Below are positions 1 through 7,832 of a stretch of 37,688 bases of DNA, piece by piece; the first letter of the stretch is position 1, and every line of letters starts with the position of its first letter. The notes under the pieces were generated by a model. It made no database searches. It was given only the letters and a program-made list of their open reading frames with translations, and was not told the DNA's origin. The stretch is from a virus, in the IMG/VR virus record IMGVR_UViG_3300017963_000483, positions 1 to 37,688 of that record; one strand, written 5' to 3'. A program made the position numbers and the translations under genes.

Positions 1-144
1 CTCGACTGTTTTACCCTCAGGAAGGACCCGCGACCTGGTCGGCCTGGTGCCGCTAATGTCCATCGTGGGCGTCTGTGCGGCCGCTGGTGGCGTTTTATTG
101 AGCGTCGGCTATAGGGGGCGGCGAGGCGATGCGCGGCGTAGCGC

Positions 145-165
145 ATGCTACAAAGCGTGTAGCAT
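145..165 (-). terminator. Hairpin after the last leftward gene
   Basis: A perfect 8-bp inverted repeat (ATGCTACA / TGTAGCAT) with a 5-nt loop lies 10 bases beyond the stop of the last leftward gene. No U-tract follows, so it could be a weak terminator, an mRNA 3' stabiliser or a protein-binding palindrome. The rest of positions 1-175 has no convincing ORF. Confidence 0.45.
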
Positions 166-175
166 CGGGGTCTGC

Positions 176-499
176 TTACTCGTCGTCTAGGTTCGGCTTC
201 ACCTTGAACTTGCCCGTTCCCAGGTAGTACTCGAGACCCGACCGGGCAACGTGACCCTGAACTTCCCAAAGGCCCGTCTCGTCCAGGTCGTCCTCGACGG
301 TGGTGTATTGAAACTTGCCGTCGGTCCCGTCGGTCGTGAAGGTGCCGGTTTTGGTGACGACCGTGTTGGTCTGGGGGCTTTTGAGGATGACATCCTTGGT
401 CGTGGCGGCCGAGATGTCCCGCGCGTTGCCGTCTTCGTCGACATCCGTGATTATGACGTCCAAGCCGATATGGAGCCGGTGGACTTCGTTGAGGGCCAT
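176..499 (-). CDS. BppU-N-like baseplate/tail accessory protein
   Basis: A 107-residue acidic protein. The N-terminal half (GLDVIITDVDEDG, then DISAATT, then DGTDGKFQYTT) has the all-beta look of the N-terminal domain of phage baseplate upper proteins (BppU_N family), which anchor receptor-binding proteins to the tail. The C-terminal part (TGLWEVQGHV...GLEYYLGTGKFKV) continues the beta-sandwich pattern. It is the last gene of the leftward tail-fibre cluster, six bases after the repeat-bearing tail protein, and a hairpin follows it. A tail role is inferred from family resemblance and position; a direct partner cannot be named. Confidence 0.6.
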   Translation of the reverse strand: MALNEVHRLHIGLDVIITDVDEDGNARDISAATTKDVILKSPQTNTVVTKTGTFTTDGTDGKFQYTTVEDDLDETGLWEVQGHVARSGLEYYLGTGKFKVKPNLDDE

Positions 500-504
500 A
501 GTGT

Positions 505-1689
505 CTATCCTGCGTCAGTGAGGTCGGTGAGCTGGAAGTTGAGAGAGTCGCGGGCCGTGCCGGTCAGTTCGATTGACCCGCGGGCCGTGCCGGTCAGTTC
601 GATTGACCCGCGGGCCGGTCCGGTCAGCTCGATTGACCCGCGGACGGGAGACTCGAATTGGACGGAGCCGCGGGCCGATAGCGACAGTTCCACCGCGCTC
701 GTGGCATACTCCCGCTTGAGGTCTGGCGAGAAGGCGCCCTCGATGCCAATGTAGTTGGCGGCGATCAGTGCCGAGTATCCGGCGGCCAGGACGGACTGGA
801 GGTAGGGCTCGTATTCGGAGACATCCATGCCGGTGAACAGTTGCCAGCGGACGACCTCGTCGCAAAGAGGGCGGAAGTCGGCCGGCGGCATCCATTGTGC
901 ATGCTCCTGGATGGCATTCCACATGGTTGGATCCGTGATGACGCGCGGAACGTCGTCGAGGTGACCGTCGAGGCCTGTGTCGATGTAGTCGTGTTTCTGC
1001 GGCGTCGGTTCCCCGTAGACACGAGTGCCGAGGTTTTCAAGGTGCCTGATGAACAATGTGGAATATTCGCTTTGGCGCGCCCCACACTTGGGAATCTGCG
1101 CGGCTGGTGGGTAGTAGTATGCAATGGTTTCGTTGGCCTTGTGGGCGTAGCCGGTGGCGTCCATTCCGATTGAACAGCCGGCATCGAGGAACGGCTGGAC
1201 ACAGGCGAGCGCAGCCTCCAGCCAGGCGGTCCAGTTGCCACCACTGTAACCATCGGACGGGTCCGGCTGCAGGTCGGTTCGGAAGTAGCGCGGCGCCCCA
1301 ATGTAGCAGATGACCTCGTCAACGTAGGGTCGCAGCGCGGCCATGGCTTGGCCGAAATCGTCGGTGAGGACGGAAATATCTTCCGCGGGCGTGACGGGGT
1401 CGCCGGCCTCGTCGTTCCAGCAGTTGCCGGCGAGGGCCTGCTGGTACATGTCGAATTCCATCAGGGGGTTGCCGGGCCAGTTGTATTTGACTTGGCCAAA
1501 GACGCGGTTGAACATCACTCGGCGTACATTCCAGGTGGTGAGCTTCGGGATAACGTAGTCGTTGACGAAGCCGACCCATCCTTTGCTGAGGAGGGTTGAC
1601 GACGCGCGGCGGTAGCTGTGAGCGTCGTCGTTGGCGCCACCGATTTGCACTTGGAGAATGATTTTGCGGTCGCTTTTTTGGTTCGCCAT
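505..1689 (-). CDS. Tail protein with 10-residue C-terminal repeats
   Basis: A 394-residue protein starting at ATG 1689, ten bases after the tailspike stop. The first ~325 residues look like one globular domain rich in Trp, Tyr and acidic residues (KLTTWNVRRVMFNRVFGQ, EVICYIGAPRYF, MDATGYAHKANE). This reads like an alpha/beta, perhaps TIM-barrel glycosidase-like, fold, but I see no motif that names it. The C-terminus is a run of five to six near-identical decapeptides (ARGSIELTGT type) from tandem 30-bp DNA repeats. Such repeats commonly form beta-strand ladders in fibres. Location between the tailspike and the baseplate-like gene points to host attachment or wall degradation. No signal peptide. 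Confidence 0.6.
   Translation of the reverse strand: MANQKSDRKIILQVQIGGANDDAHSYRRASSTLLSKGWVGFVNDYVIPKLTTWNVRRVMFNRVFGQVKYNWPGNPLMEFDMYQQALAGNCWNDEAGDPVTPAEDISVLTDDFGQAMAALRPYVDEVICYIGAPRYFRTDLQPDPSDGYSGGNWTAWLEAALACVQPFLDAGCSIGMDATGYAHKANETIAYYYPPAAQIPKCGARQSEYSTLFIRHLENLGTRVYGEPTPQKHDYIDTGLDGHLDDVPRVITDPTMWNAIQEHAQWMPPADFRPLCDEVVRWQLFTGMDVSEYEPYLQSVLAAGYSALIAANYIGIEGAFSPDLKREYATSAVELSLSARGSVQFESPVRGSIELTGPARGSIELTGTARGSIELTGTARDSLNFQLTDLTDAG
521..700 (-). repeat. Tandem 30-bp coding repeats
   Basis: Six consecutive 30-bp units at 521, 551, 581, 611, 641 and 671. Units 551-580 and 581-610 are identical, 611-640 differs at a few bases, and 521, 641 and 671 are diverged. They encode the decapeptide repeats at the C-terminus of the tail protein. 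Perfect neighbouring copies suggest recent slippage, so copy number may vary between isolates. Confidence 0.9.
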
Positions 1690-1698
1690 TGTCTGGCC

Positions 1699-4161
1699 TT
1701 AGGGTCGGAGGAGTTGTTGGCGGTGGCGGTTGCTGTCGTACGCATCATCATCGGGCGTACCAGCGAGGACATTGACGGCCCCCACGGCGCCGCCAACGGC
1801 CCACGCAGTACCGTAAATGTCATAGTCAACACCGTCGATCAGGTCGCGAGTCAATAAACGACCGGTCAGGGCTTCGCCCACGGTTGGTATCCAGTCGTCG
1901 CCACCAGCACCGGCGGCAGCGGTCATCGCATCGGATGTTACATCATCAAATAGATCAGATAGATTCGCCCCGCTCGCGTCGACGCGGATCCCAGCAGTGG
2001 TCTCTCCGGTTCTCCAGTGCGAATTGACAACCATGCTCTCCAGACTAGGGTGCCAATTTACGCGGTCCCACACATTCGCCGCAGACGCGTGCATGTAACA
2101 ATTGCGAACGGACCAGTTAGTCGCGGTGTACATAGTCCAGCCACGGGACCACAATCCGTCACGAGTCGTCGACGCTACGGCAGTCACGTTAAGCCAGAGA
2201 ATATGATCCATATCTGCACCGAATTGGGCGGGACCATCAAAGCCCATATCGGTGTCGTCGATGTCTTCGAGGATGATATTTACAAGTGCGATATTATTTT
2301 GAGCGTAACCGGCACCCTCAAAATAGACTCCCTGATATTGTTCTTTTGTTACCTTCCAGTTGTAAATGATGACATTGTTAACGGCCCTGTAGGTTTGAAA
2401 GCAGTCCGAATGGTGCCCAGCGAATGCGCCTTGAAGCTGGTTCGTCGACACATTGCACAGCAATACATCGCCGGAAGGATTGCCGCCAAGATACAATTGA
2501 TCGCCGTCTGCCCCAGCGTAATCTACTTCAAGGTCCCGCAAAATCAAGAATGTACCAGCCAACGTGTTTGTTGAATCCTGGAGAAAATTATTGTTGCTTC
2601 CTGTTGCACCGAAATCATGCACATATGTGTTTGTTATCGCTAGATTGTAACAGTACGCACTCCAGTCCGTGGGCACACCTGACGCACTACTGCCCCACCA
2701 CTTGAATTCACAATCGTCGATCCACTGGTAAACAGTTTGCCCAGAGCCGAAATTGTAGAATTTTCTCGCAGTTGTGCTGTCTAAAAATTGGATCGTAACA
2801 CCAAAATGCTTCATGACTCTCATGCACGGGCCGCTGCCAAGCACGCTGGTGTTTTCGCACGTAAGAATCACATCAGCTTTATCCAACCCGGCTTCGCGTG
2901 TAACGAACAGATAATGATCGTTATCGACAGAAGACGAATTTGACGACCCGCGTCCATTACGACAGTGGACTCCAGCCTTTAGGTAGACCGTGCTTCCCGC
3001 GCACTGCATCCCATGTCCACCAGCTTGACCATTGACCCATGTCCTGATTGCCATTATGGCATCACTAATGCTGTCGTACGGGTTGTTGGTGTCCCCGAGC
3101 ACCGGACTGCCGGACGCATTACTTGTTTCGGCCCCAGACGCTGTGGCCGTGACACCAGTTGCATTGCCGTGCAGATCGTATTCGGTTACGGTCTCGTCTG
3201 CCTGGAATTCCGTGTTCGTGAACGGTGTAATCGTAAGCGTGCCGCTGCCGGCGCTGCCTGGATTAGTAACAGCTTTTGCACCGCTTGTGCCACCGACCAC
3301 CATTGTCAGCTCACCGAACGTGCCGCCAGCTACGTCAGTAACGGCCAGCGAATACGAACTGTCGACAAAGGCAGTGGTGGTTGGGAAAGCGTCTGCGAGG
3401 TCAATATACACCGGCAAATCTGGCAACGTTTCGGTGCCAGTGATGTAATCGGTGCCGGCCACCGTGGCCTTAACCGTCGCCTTTGCCGCAGCCGCACCGG
3501 CAGTGGCGCCAGTGATATCAAACCTCGCGCGGTAGACGCTGTACTGCGAGGCTGGCCCGTATGCCCCCTCGCGGGCCATCGTCTGCTTTGTAATGGTCGC
3601 CTGATATGTATCGCTGTTTGCGTCGGTGAGCACTACAGCCGAGCTTGCAATGTCAATTCCGTGTTTGTGAAACGCACAAAAATAGATGTCGAGAGTCGTA
3701 GACGTGTGATACTGTTTCGGGACAGTCCACCAGCAGAAAATTGGTTTCGGCTTCACCGCCGTAGAATTGTTCGTCACCGCACCGCTCGACGCAGGCGCCG
3801 TGTCGTAGCTGGCGTCGTAGACAACACCCTCTTCCGCGATGTTGATCGCAACGGCCTCGCTGCCAAACGCCGTGTCGTACTCTGGGTGGCCATGAGCGTC
3901 GCCACTCAAGTACGCCTTGATCGTAACCCGATCATTTGTACCAACGTCATTGTCTATCGCTGGCTCGGAATTTAGCGGGTCGAGGATCGCACCAATCGTT
4001 CTTTCGTCGTCGCCACCGGAATCGACCACGACCGACAACTCCTTCGCTGTGTTGACAGCGATCGAACCGGCATCCCACGAGCCGCTGATCAACGTCCAGG
4101 CAATCGTCAGGATGTTGCCGGTCGCATCAATGCTCGCAACTGGCGCTGCGGTATCAGCCAT
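1699..4161 (-). CDS. Tailspike-like protein with beta-helix region
   Basis: An 820-residue protein starting at ATG 4161. Residues ~1-340 look like Ig-like or adaptor beta domains rich in Thr, Ala and Ser. From ~360 (NNPYDSISDAIMAIRTWVNG, then GSTVYLKAGVHCRNG) the protein takes the shape of a right-handed parallel beta-helix of the pectate-lyase type: an entry motif, then repeated short strands such as NLAITNTYVHDFG, LRDLEVDYAG, NNVIIYNWKV, NIALVNIILEDI and ATNWSVRNCYMHAS. Beta-helix tailspikes bind or cut host polysaccharide. The catalytic residues cannot be assigned by eye. Its AT content is slightly higher than that of its neighbours, which fits horizontal exchange of receptor-binding genes. 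Confidence 0.7.
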   Translation of the reverse strand: MADTAAPVASIDATGNILTIAWTLISGSWDAGSIAVNTAKELSVVVDSGGDDERTIGAILDPLNSEPAIDNDVGTNDRVTIKAYLSGDAHGHPEYDTAFGSEAVAINIAEEGVVYDASYDTAPASSGAVTNNSTAVKPKPIFCWWTVPKQYHTSTTLDIYFCAFHKHGIDIASSAVVLTDANSDTYQATITKQTMAREGAYGPASQYSVYRARFDITGATAGAAAAKATVKATVAGTDYITGTETLPDLPVYIDLADAFPTTTAFVDSSYSLAVTDVAGGTFGELTMVVGGTSGAKAVTNPGSAGSGTLTITPFTNTEFQADETVTEYDLHGNATGVTATASGAETSNASGSPVLGDTNNPYDSISDAIMAIRTWVNGQAGGHGMQCAGSTVYLKAGVHCRNGRGSSNSSSVDNDHYLFVTREAGLDKADVILTCENTSVLGSGPCMRVMKHFGVTIQFLDSTTARKFYNFGSGQTVYQWIDDCEFKWWGSSASGVPTDWSAYCYNLAITNTYVHDFGATGSNNNFLQDSTNTLAGTFLILRDLEVDYAGADGDQLYLGGNPSGDVLLCNVSTNQLQGAFAGHHSDCFQTYRAVNNVIIYNWKVTKEQYQGVYFEGAGYAQNNIALVNIILEDIDDTDMGFDGPAQFGADMDHILWLNVTAVASTTRDGLWSRGWTMYTATNWSVRNCYMHASAANVWDRVNWHPSLESMVVNSHWRTGETTAGIRVDASGANLSDLFDDVTSDAMTAAAGAGGDDWIPTVGEALTGRLLTRDLIDGVDYDIYGTAWAVGGAVGAVNVLAGTPDDDAYDSNRHRQQLLRP

Positions 4162-4214
4162 TTGGCCTACTCTCCTTCACTCATCGGCGCTATCTAACTA
4201 GCAAGGTGGTGGCG

Positions 4215-4559
4215 TCAGCTGCTCAGCGTGACAATCAGTGTCAGACCGGCCGTTTCAGCCGCATCCGATTTGACTTTGACATACGGGCAGGAAAAGACCT
4301 CGAGCGGCAGCGGATACGCTTCAAGATACGCCACGGGGTCAATCGTGACGGCCGCAGAATCCTTATCCTTGAGTTCCCGATAGGTCCCGCCTTCGACATC
4401 ACAGCCCCAGAAGGTGAGCGCGTCGCCATCCATGACGTCCGTTGCCGGCATAAAAATCGTCCCGAAGGCAAAACCTTCTGTCTGTAGCGCATCGCTTAGC
4501 TGGGCGTCCACTGCAATGGTCAGGATTTGCTTGGCTAAGTCCCGATTCATGTTATTCAT
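4215..4559 (-). CDS. Small hypothetical structural-type protein
   Basis: A 114-residue protein. ATG 4559 is chosen because GAGGA lies just upstream; a longer in-frame start at 4616 lacks this. It has a short N-terminal helix (NNMNRDLAKQILTIAVDAQLSDALQ) and then an acidic beta-rich body (FAFGTIFMPATD...ALTFWGCDVEGGTYRELKDKDS) ending in LTLIVTLSS. Not recognised. Position between the membrane-anchored small protein and the tailspike gene suggests a virion or fibre accessory, but this is only context. Confidence 0.5.
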   Translation of the reverse strand: MNNMNRDLAKQILTIAVDAQLSDALQTEGFAFGTIFMPATDVMDGDALTFWGCDVEGGTYRELKDKDSAAVTIDPVAYLEAYPLPLEVFSCPYVKVKSDAAETAGLTLIVTLSS

Positions 4560-4575
4560 GGTGTCCTCGTGATGT

Positions 4576-4824
4576 TTAGGATTGTTTGTCACGCTCGGCG
4601 CGACAAAGCGGAGCATATCGAGCGTGTTCTAGTTCGATTTTATGGAGCCGTTGGTCAATGTTGATAACGTCGTGCGTAACGGCATTCATTTGTTCAGTCA
4701 GACCAGATTCGATATGCGACAGACGCCGCTCAATTTTTATGCACCATGGCACGGCGGCAGTGGCGATGAGGCTTACGATTGCAATGGCGACCGCCTGGAT
4801 GGTTTGTGCGACGTCGGGGTTCAT
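4576..4824 (-). CDS. Small membrane protein with coiled coil (XhlA/holin-like)
   Basis: An 82-residue protein with one N-terminal membrane segment (QTIQAVAIAIVSLIATAAVPW), then a charged helix with heptad spacing (RRLSHIESGLTEQMNAVTHDVINIDQRLHKIELEH). This TM-plus-coiled-coil plan is seen in hemolysin XhlA-like and other phage lysis accessory proteins. The start overlaps the nuclease stop as ATGA (4824/4821), so translation is probably coupled. A lysis role is inferred from shape and place, not from a diagnostic motif. Confidence 0.55.
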   Translation of the reverse strand: MNPDVAQTIQAVAIAIVSLIATAAVPWCIKIERRLSHIESGLTEQMNAVTHDVINIDQRLHKIELEHARYAPLCRAERDKQS

Positions 4825-5180
4825 GGTCTCGTCTTTGTACGAATGGCATGTCCAGTGTTTAGGAGGGCATCCTGGAGCGTGCGGTGGGGGCCGAGGAAGA
4901 CGTAGCCGGGTAGGCGGTCAAAGGACAGGTTGGCGAGGAGATTGGCGACGTTTCGAGGGGTTGGAATGTGAACGGTGATATCGAGGGTGTTTTCGAGCAA
5001 ATTTACAACGAAGCGGGTAGCGGCGCGGCCGGCGTCGGTGTGGGCTTCCGGGCAGTCGACGCCGATGAGTCGGATGGCTGGCCGGAAGCGGCCGTCGAGC
5101 AGGGAGTAGACTTGGGTATCACCGTCGCGCGCGGAGATGAACCGCGCCGCCAGGGTGAGACCGAGCGGCGGGCGGTTCAT
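4821..5180 (-). CDS. Staphylococcal nuclease (SNase/TNase) homologue
   Basis: A 119-residue SNase-fold protein. It shows ARDGDTQVY (D21), the IRLIGVDCPEA block with R37, D42 and E45, GRAATRFV, and FDRLPGYVFLG with R89. R37, E45 and R89 correspond to the active-site Arg35, Glu43 and Arg87 of staphylococcal nuclease, and the Asp ligands are also present, so a calcium-dependent DNase/RNase activity is likely. No signal peptide is visible, although both neighbours have membrane or secretion features. It could degrade host nucleic acid or act extracellularly after lysis. Confidence 0.85.
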   Translation of the reverse strand: MNRPPLGLTLAARFISARDGDTQVYSLLDGRFRPAIRLIGVDCPEAHTDAGRAATRFVVNLLENTLDITVHIPTPRNVANLLANLSFDRLPGYVFLGPHRTLQDALLNTGHAIRTKTRP

Positions 5181-5183
5181 CGG

Positions 5184-5438
5184 TTATTGGTTCGGTGGGT
5201 TTGCTTGAACGGTAACAACAGGCAGATAACGAAGGCGGAGCGCGTATCCACCGAGGAAAGGGCGGGGCCGTGCGGTCCAGACAGGAACGCGCGGCAGCGG
5301 AGCAAGGATCGGCGGGGCGGGGACGGCATAGAGATAGCAGGATTGGCCCGGACAGCAAATCGGCGCGGCAGTGGTGGCGCTGACGAGCAGGAGGCAAACG
5401 GTTGCGAGGGCGACGGCTGCAAGGGCGAATAATCTCAT
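5184..5438 (-). CDS. Small secreted hypothetical protein
   Basis: An 84-residue protein beginning MRLFALAAVALATVCLLLVSATTAA, a clear signal peptide with a likely cleavage after Ala ~25. The short mature part is rich in Pro and aromatic residues (CCPGQSCYLYAVPAPP). Start ATG 5438 overlaps the previous stop as ATGA. Function unknown. Together with the neighbouring trypsin-like and nuclease genes it belongs to an envelope or export cassette. Confidence 0.55.
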   Translation of the reverse strand: MRLFALAAVALATVCLLLVSATTAAPICCPGQSCYLYAVPAPPILAPLPRVPVWTARPRPFLGGYALRLRYLPVVTVQANPPNQ

Positions 5439-5782
5439 GGCGCAGGGTCCTCTGGCGTGACGAATTCGAGGCGGTATTTAGTGTCGGTGTCGGTGTCGAT
5501 GGTCTCGGCGTTGGGTTGGCCGAGTAGGTAGCCTAGGCCGCCGGCGGCCAGGGCGGCAGCGAGCGCGGCGGCGGGTTTCCAGTTCGTGCCGGTTGAGGGA
5601 GCGTTGTTTATGGTGACATCGCCGACGTGCAAGTCGGAGTCCTCCGGGGAAGCGGAACTGGCGGCCGTTTTTGCGCGGTTAGTCCGCAGGACCTCGCGGG
5701 CGTCCTCCAGTAAGACCGCTTCGTGGGCCAGGCGAGTCCCCCCCCATTTCTTCGTGAGCCACTGGAGCGGTGTCGGTGTCAT
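5435..5782 (-). CDS. Small protein with one membrane segment
   Basis: A 115-residue protein if started at ATG 5782 (MTPTPLQWLTKKWGG). It has an amphipathic N-terminus (GTRLAHEAVLLEDAREVLRTN), a Ser/Ala linker, a short VGDVTINNAP strand typical of phage membrane adaptors, a membrane segment (PAAALAAALAAGGLGYLLG), and an acidic tail (TDTDTKYRLEFVTPEDP). The start lies inside the preceding ORF in a different frame, and a run of eight G in the overlap could allow frameshifting. A role in lysis or envelope is only inferred. Confidence 0.5.
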   Translation of the reverse strand: MTPTPLQWLTKKWGGTRLAHEAVLLEDAREVLRTNRAKTAASSASPEDSDLHVGDVTINNAPSTGTNWKPAAALAAALAAGGLGYLLGQPNAETIDTDTDTKYRLEFVTPEDPAP

Positions 5783-5900
5783 CGGGCAGGAATTCCGCAA
5801 GGTGTGCCCGTGCCCTTGCGGCCTCGGCCTTCACATGGTCAGCGTGCGTGTGGGTGCTGAAGGCGTACCGGCGGGCAAGGGCGCGGGCGTCAGGGTCCAT
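5679..5900 (-). CDS. Short hypothetical ORF overlapping its neighbour
   Basis: A 73-residue ORF starting three bases after the previous stop. The first ~50 residues look like a real helical protein (DPDARALARRYAF...HADHVKAEAARARAHLAEFLPDD). The last ~20 residues (GDSPGPRSGLTGG...) look like out-of-frame sequence. The change of character falls exactly at the run of eight G (5738-5745), where one lost base or a frameshift would fuse this N-terminus to the membrane protein at 5435-5782. Confidence 0.4.
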   Translation of the reverse strand: MDPDARALARRYAFSTHTHADHVKAEAARARAHLAEFLPDDTDTAPVAHEEMGGDSPGPRSGLTGGRPRGPAD

Positions 5901-5903
5901 GGG

Positions 5904-6227
5904 TTAGCCGCCAGCGGCGCTGGTGGACTCCGGTCGGTTGGTTTCGGCGCGGGTCCGACCGGCGCCGGCCTCAGTTACCAGCCGCTGGCCGGTGCCTTCC
6001 ATGAAACTCACGTTGTGCTTGCCCTCGAGGTAGTCATACCGGAGATTTTCGGCGTAAGCATCCGCGCCGTCGGTCCGGCGGGCGTGCGCGGCGGCTGCAC
6101 TCTCGTGGATGCGGAGCTTCAGGAGGGCGACGTCGGATTCGGTCATGGTTTCGGTTCCTTCTACAGGTGTGGTCGGCGATGAGTCGCCGGGGGTTGGGAT
6201 ATCGAGCGTTGGCGGTTGGTCAGCCAT
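5904..6227 (-). CDS. Hypothetical protein
   Basis: A 107-residue hydrophilic protein. The N-terminus (MADQPPTLDIPTPGDSSPTTPVEGTE) is low-complexity and probably disordered. The middle (TESDVALLKLRIHESAAAAHARR) is helical, and the rest is charged (YAENLRYDYLEGKHNVSFMEGTGQRLV). It sits in a chain of short-spaced genes between the trypsin-like gene and the membrane-protein pair. Not recognised. Confidence 0.5.
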   Translation of the reverse strand: MADQPPTLDIPTPGDSSPTTPVEGTETMTESDVALLKLRIHESAAAAHARRTDGADAYAENLRYDYLEGKHNVSFMEGTGQRLVTEAGAGRTRAETNRPESTSAAGG

Positions 6228-6230
6228 GTG

Positions 6231-7247
6231 CTACTCGACCGGCACCAGCCGGAGGTCGAAGGCCTCGCCGAGTCGGCGGGTCTGGGTGCTGATGATTTCT
6301 CGGTTGGCGTTGCGCAGGTTGATGGTGATGGGTTGGAGACGAGCGGCGACGGCGGCGGCGAGCTGGTCGAGGTCGATGGTGGCGTCCTGGCCTTTGGGAC
6401 CTGGGGGACCGGGTGGACCGGTGGGTCCGGTCGGTCCGGCGGGACCGCGCAGGCCCTGTGGTCCTTGTGGTCCGGGCGCACCGGGTTCGGCTGTGCCATC
6501 CGAACTGACGGCTGGTGTGTCCGGAGGTGCCGGGGCCTGCGCGGCGGGGATTGCCGGACAGATAGCCGGCGGGCAGGTCGTAGATGGGGCTGGTATCAGC
6601 CAGCGTGGCCGGCAGGTCAGCCCGTTGCGGCAGGCCGTTTGCCAGATGACTTTGAGGCGAGTCCCGATGGTCGCCGCAGTGCCCTCTGGTCCACAGCCCC
6701 AGAGGACGGCGACGAGGCGACCGTTGCGGTCAAACACCGGTCCGCCGGAATCACCCTGGCGAACAGCGGCGGTGATCTCGACCCAGTCCGGCGGATGACC
6801 GACGGCTGGAAGCAGGTACTTTCGCGCTTGTCCCCATCGCTCTCGGTAATCACCGGTTCCGTAGCCGGCGACGGCGAGCCATTCACCTGGATTCGGTCGG
6901 TCGGTCCTGACCTCGATGACTTGGTCGGCGAGCTGACCAGCCTCAACGATCGCAACGTCCCACGTGGAATTGCTGAACGCGACGCGTCCGGTCGTCCACT
7001 GGCTCGTGGTGTCAATGCGAATCGGCCAGTGATTGCTGGCGACGTAGACCGCCGGGGCAATGACGTGGTAAGCCGTGAGGATGAAGGCGTGGTCGGTGGT
7101 CTTCCCGACGATGGTGCCGGAGCCGTGGGCAGTGATGCCGTGCCCTTCCGGGACCGACAAGCGGACGACTCCCGGGCGCGGCGTGGCGGCTTGGGCCGGC
7201 AGGACCAGGAGGACGGCGACAAAGGCGGCGATTAGACGAGCGTGCAT
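6231..7247 (-). CDS. Secreted trypsin-like serine protease with collagen-like tail
   Basis: A 338-residue protein from ATG 7247. Signal peptide at 1-21 (MHARLIAAFVAVLLVLPAQA). Then a chymotrypsin-fold domain with the full triad: His61 in LTAYHV, Asp97 in TWDVAIVE, Ser167 in RQGDSGGPVF. A Pro/Cys-rich linker follows, then ~11 uninterrupted collagen-type Gly-X-Y triplets (residues ~256-287), then a short helical or coiled segment (DLDQLAAAVAARLQ...REIISTQTRRLGEAF). The collagen stretch predicts a homotrimeric protease. The start could also be ATG 7283; neither has a good Shine-Dalgarno. It overlaps the NlpC/P60-like gene by 16 nt. Likely acts outside the cytoplasm on envelope or neighbouring-cell proteins. 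Confidence 0.85.
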   Translation of the reverse strand: MHARLIAAFVAVLLVLPAQAATPRPGVVRLSVPEGHGITAHGSGTIVGKTTDHAFILTAYHVIAPAVYVASNHWPIRIDTTSQWTTGRVAFSNSTWDVAIVEAGQLADQVIEVRTDRPNPGEWLAVAGYGTGDYRERWGQARKYLLPAVGHPPDWVEITAAVRQGDSGGPVFDRNGRLVAVLWGCGPEGTAATIGTRLKVIWQTACRNGLTCRPRWLIPAPSTTCPPAICPAIPAAQAPAPPDTPAVSSDGTAEPGAPGPQGPQGLRGPAGPTGPTGPPGPPGPKGQDATIDLDQLAAAVAARLQPITINLRNANREIISTQTRRLGEAFDLRLVPVE

Positions 7248-7792
7248 CGGTAGGCGTAAAAGGTAGAGCGGGCGAGGTCGCATGGTTCGGTCGCGCGGTC
7301 GGCGAGGTTGGGGACGGGATCGACGCCAGCGGCGCGCGAGGCCCAGGCAACGGCCTGCGAGCAAAACAATGGCCGCCGGTTGGTCGCGGAGTCGTCGATA
7401 TCCGGCGGGAGGATGAGGCGGAGGCCGGGGAGCCGGCGGGCGACGGCGGCCAGAATGCCGAGCCAATTGTACGGGCGGCCGGCGGTACGGAGCATGTGGC
7501 GGACGGCCCGGTGAGGCGACCAGGCGGTGTTGGCGGTGGCGTTGGCGGCGTAGTGGTCGACGCGGGCTGGGTAGCGGATCACCTGGCTTTCGAGGGTGAC
7601 GAGCCGGCCGCCGGACCAGCGCATTTCTGCGATCATCGGGAGGCCGTGGGTCCAGATGACCATGGCAGCGTGGCAGTAAAGGCCGCGGCCCAGGCGGGCA
7701 ATTGGACTGCGGCGGCGACGGAATAGCAGCAAGTCACCGTCTTGGATTTCGGGCAGGGCGTCGCGGAGATACCGAGTATTGGGGGGCTGCAT
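7232..7792 (-). CDS. NlpC/P60-like (permuted) cysteine hydrolase
   Basis: A 186-residue protein from ATG 7792 (MQPPNTRYL); an upstream start would overlap the previous gene by 70 nt. Motifs fit permuted NlpC/P60-type (YiiX-like) enzymes: IQDGDLLLFRR, then GRGLYCHAAMVIW with the probable catalytic His, a strand E-M-R-W-S-G, YNWLGILA, and RRPLFCSQAVAWASRAAG with the probable catalytic Cys. Such enzymes cut amide bonds in peptidoglycan stem peptides or similar substrates. With the membrane and secreted genes downstream, it is the best candidate for an endolysin-like activity in this genome. No own signal peptide. Confidence 0.65.
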   Translation of the reverse strand: MQPPNTRYLRDALPEIQDGDLLLFRRRRSPIARLGRGLYCHAAMVIWTHGLPMIAEMRWSGGRLVTLESQVIRYPARVDHYAANATANTAWSPHRAVRHMLRTAGRPYNWLGILAAVARRLPGLRLILPPDIDDSATNRRPLFCSQAVAWASRAAGVDPVPNLADRATEPCDLARSTFYAYRCTLV

Positions 7793-7832
7793 TACTCCCA
7801 CGATACGGAAATCGGGAAATAGGGGAACGCAA

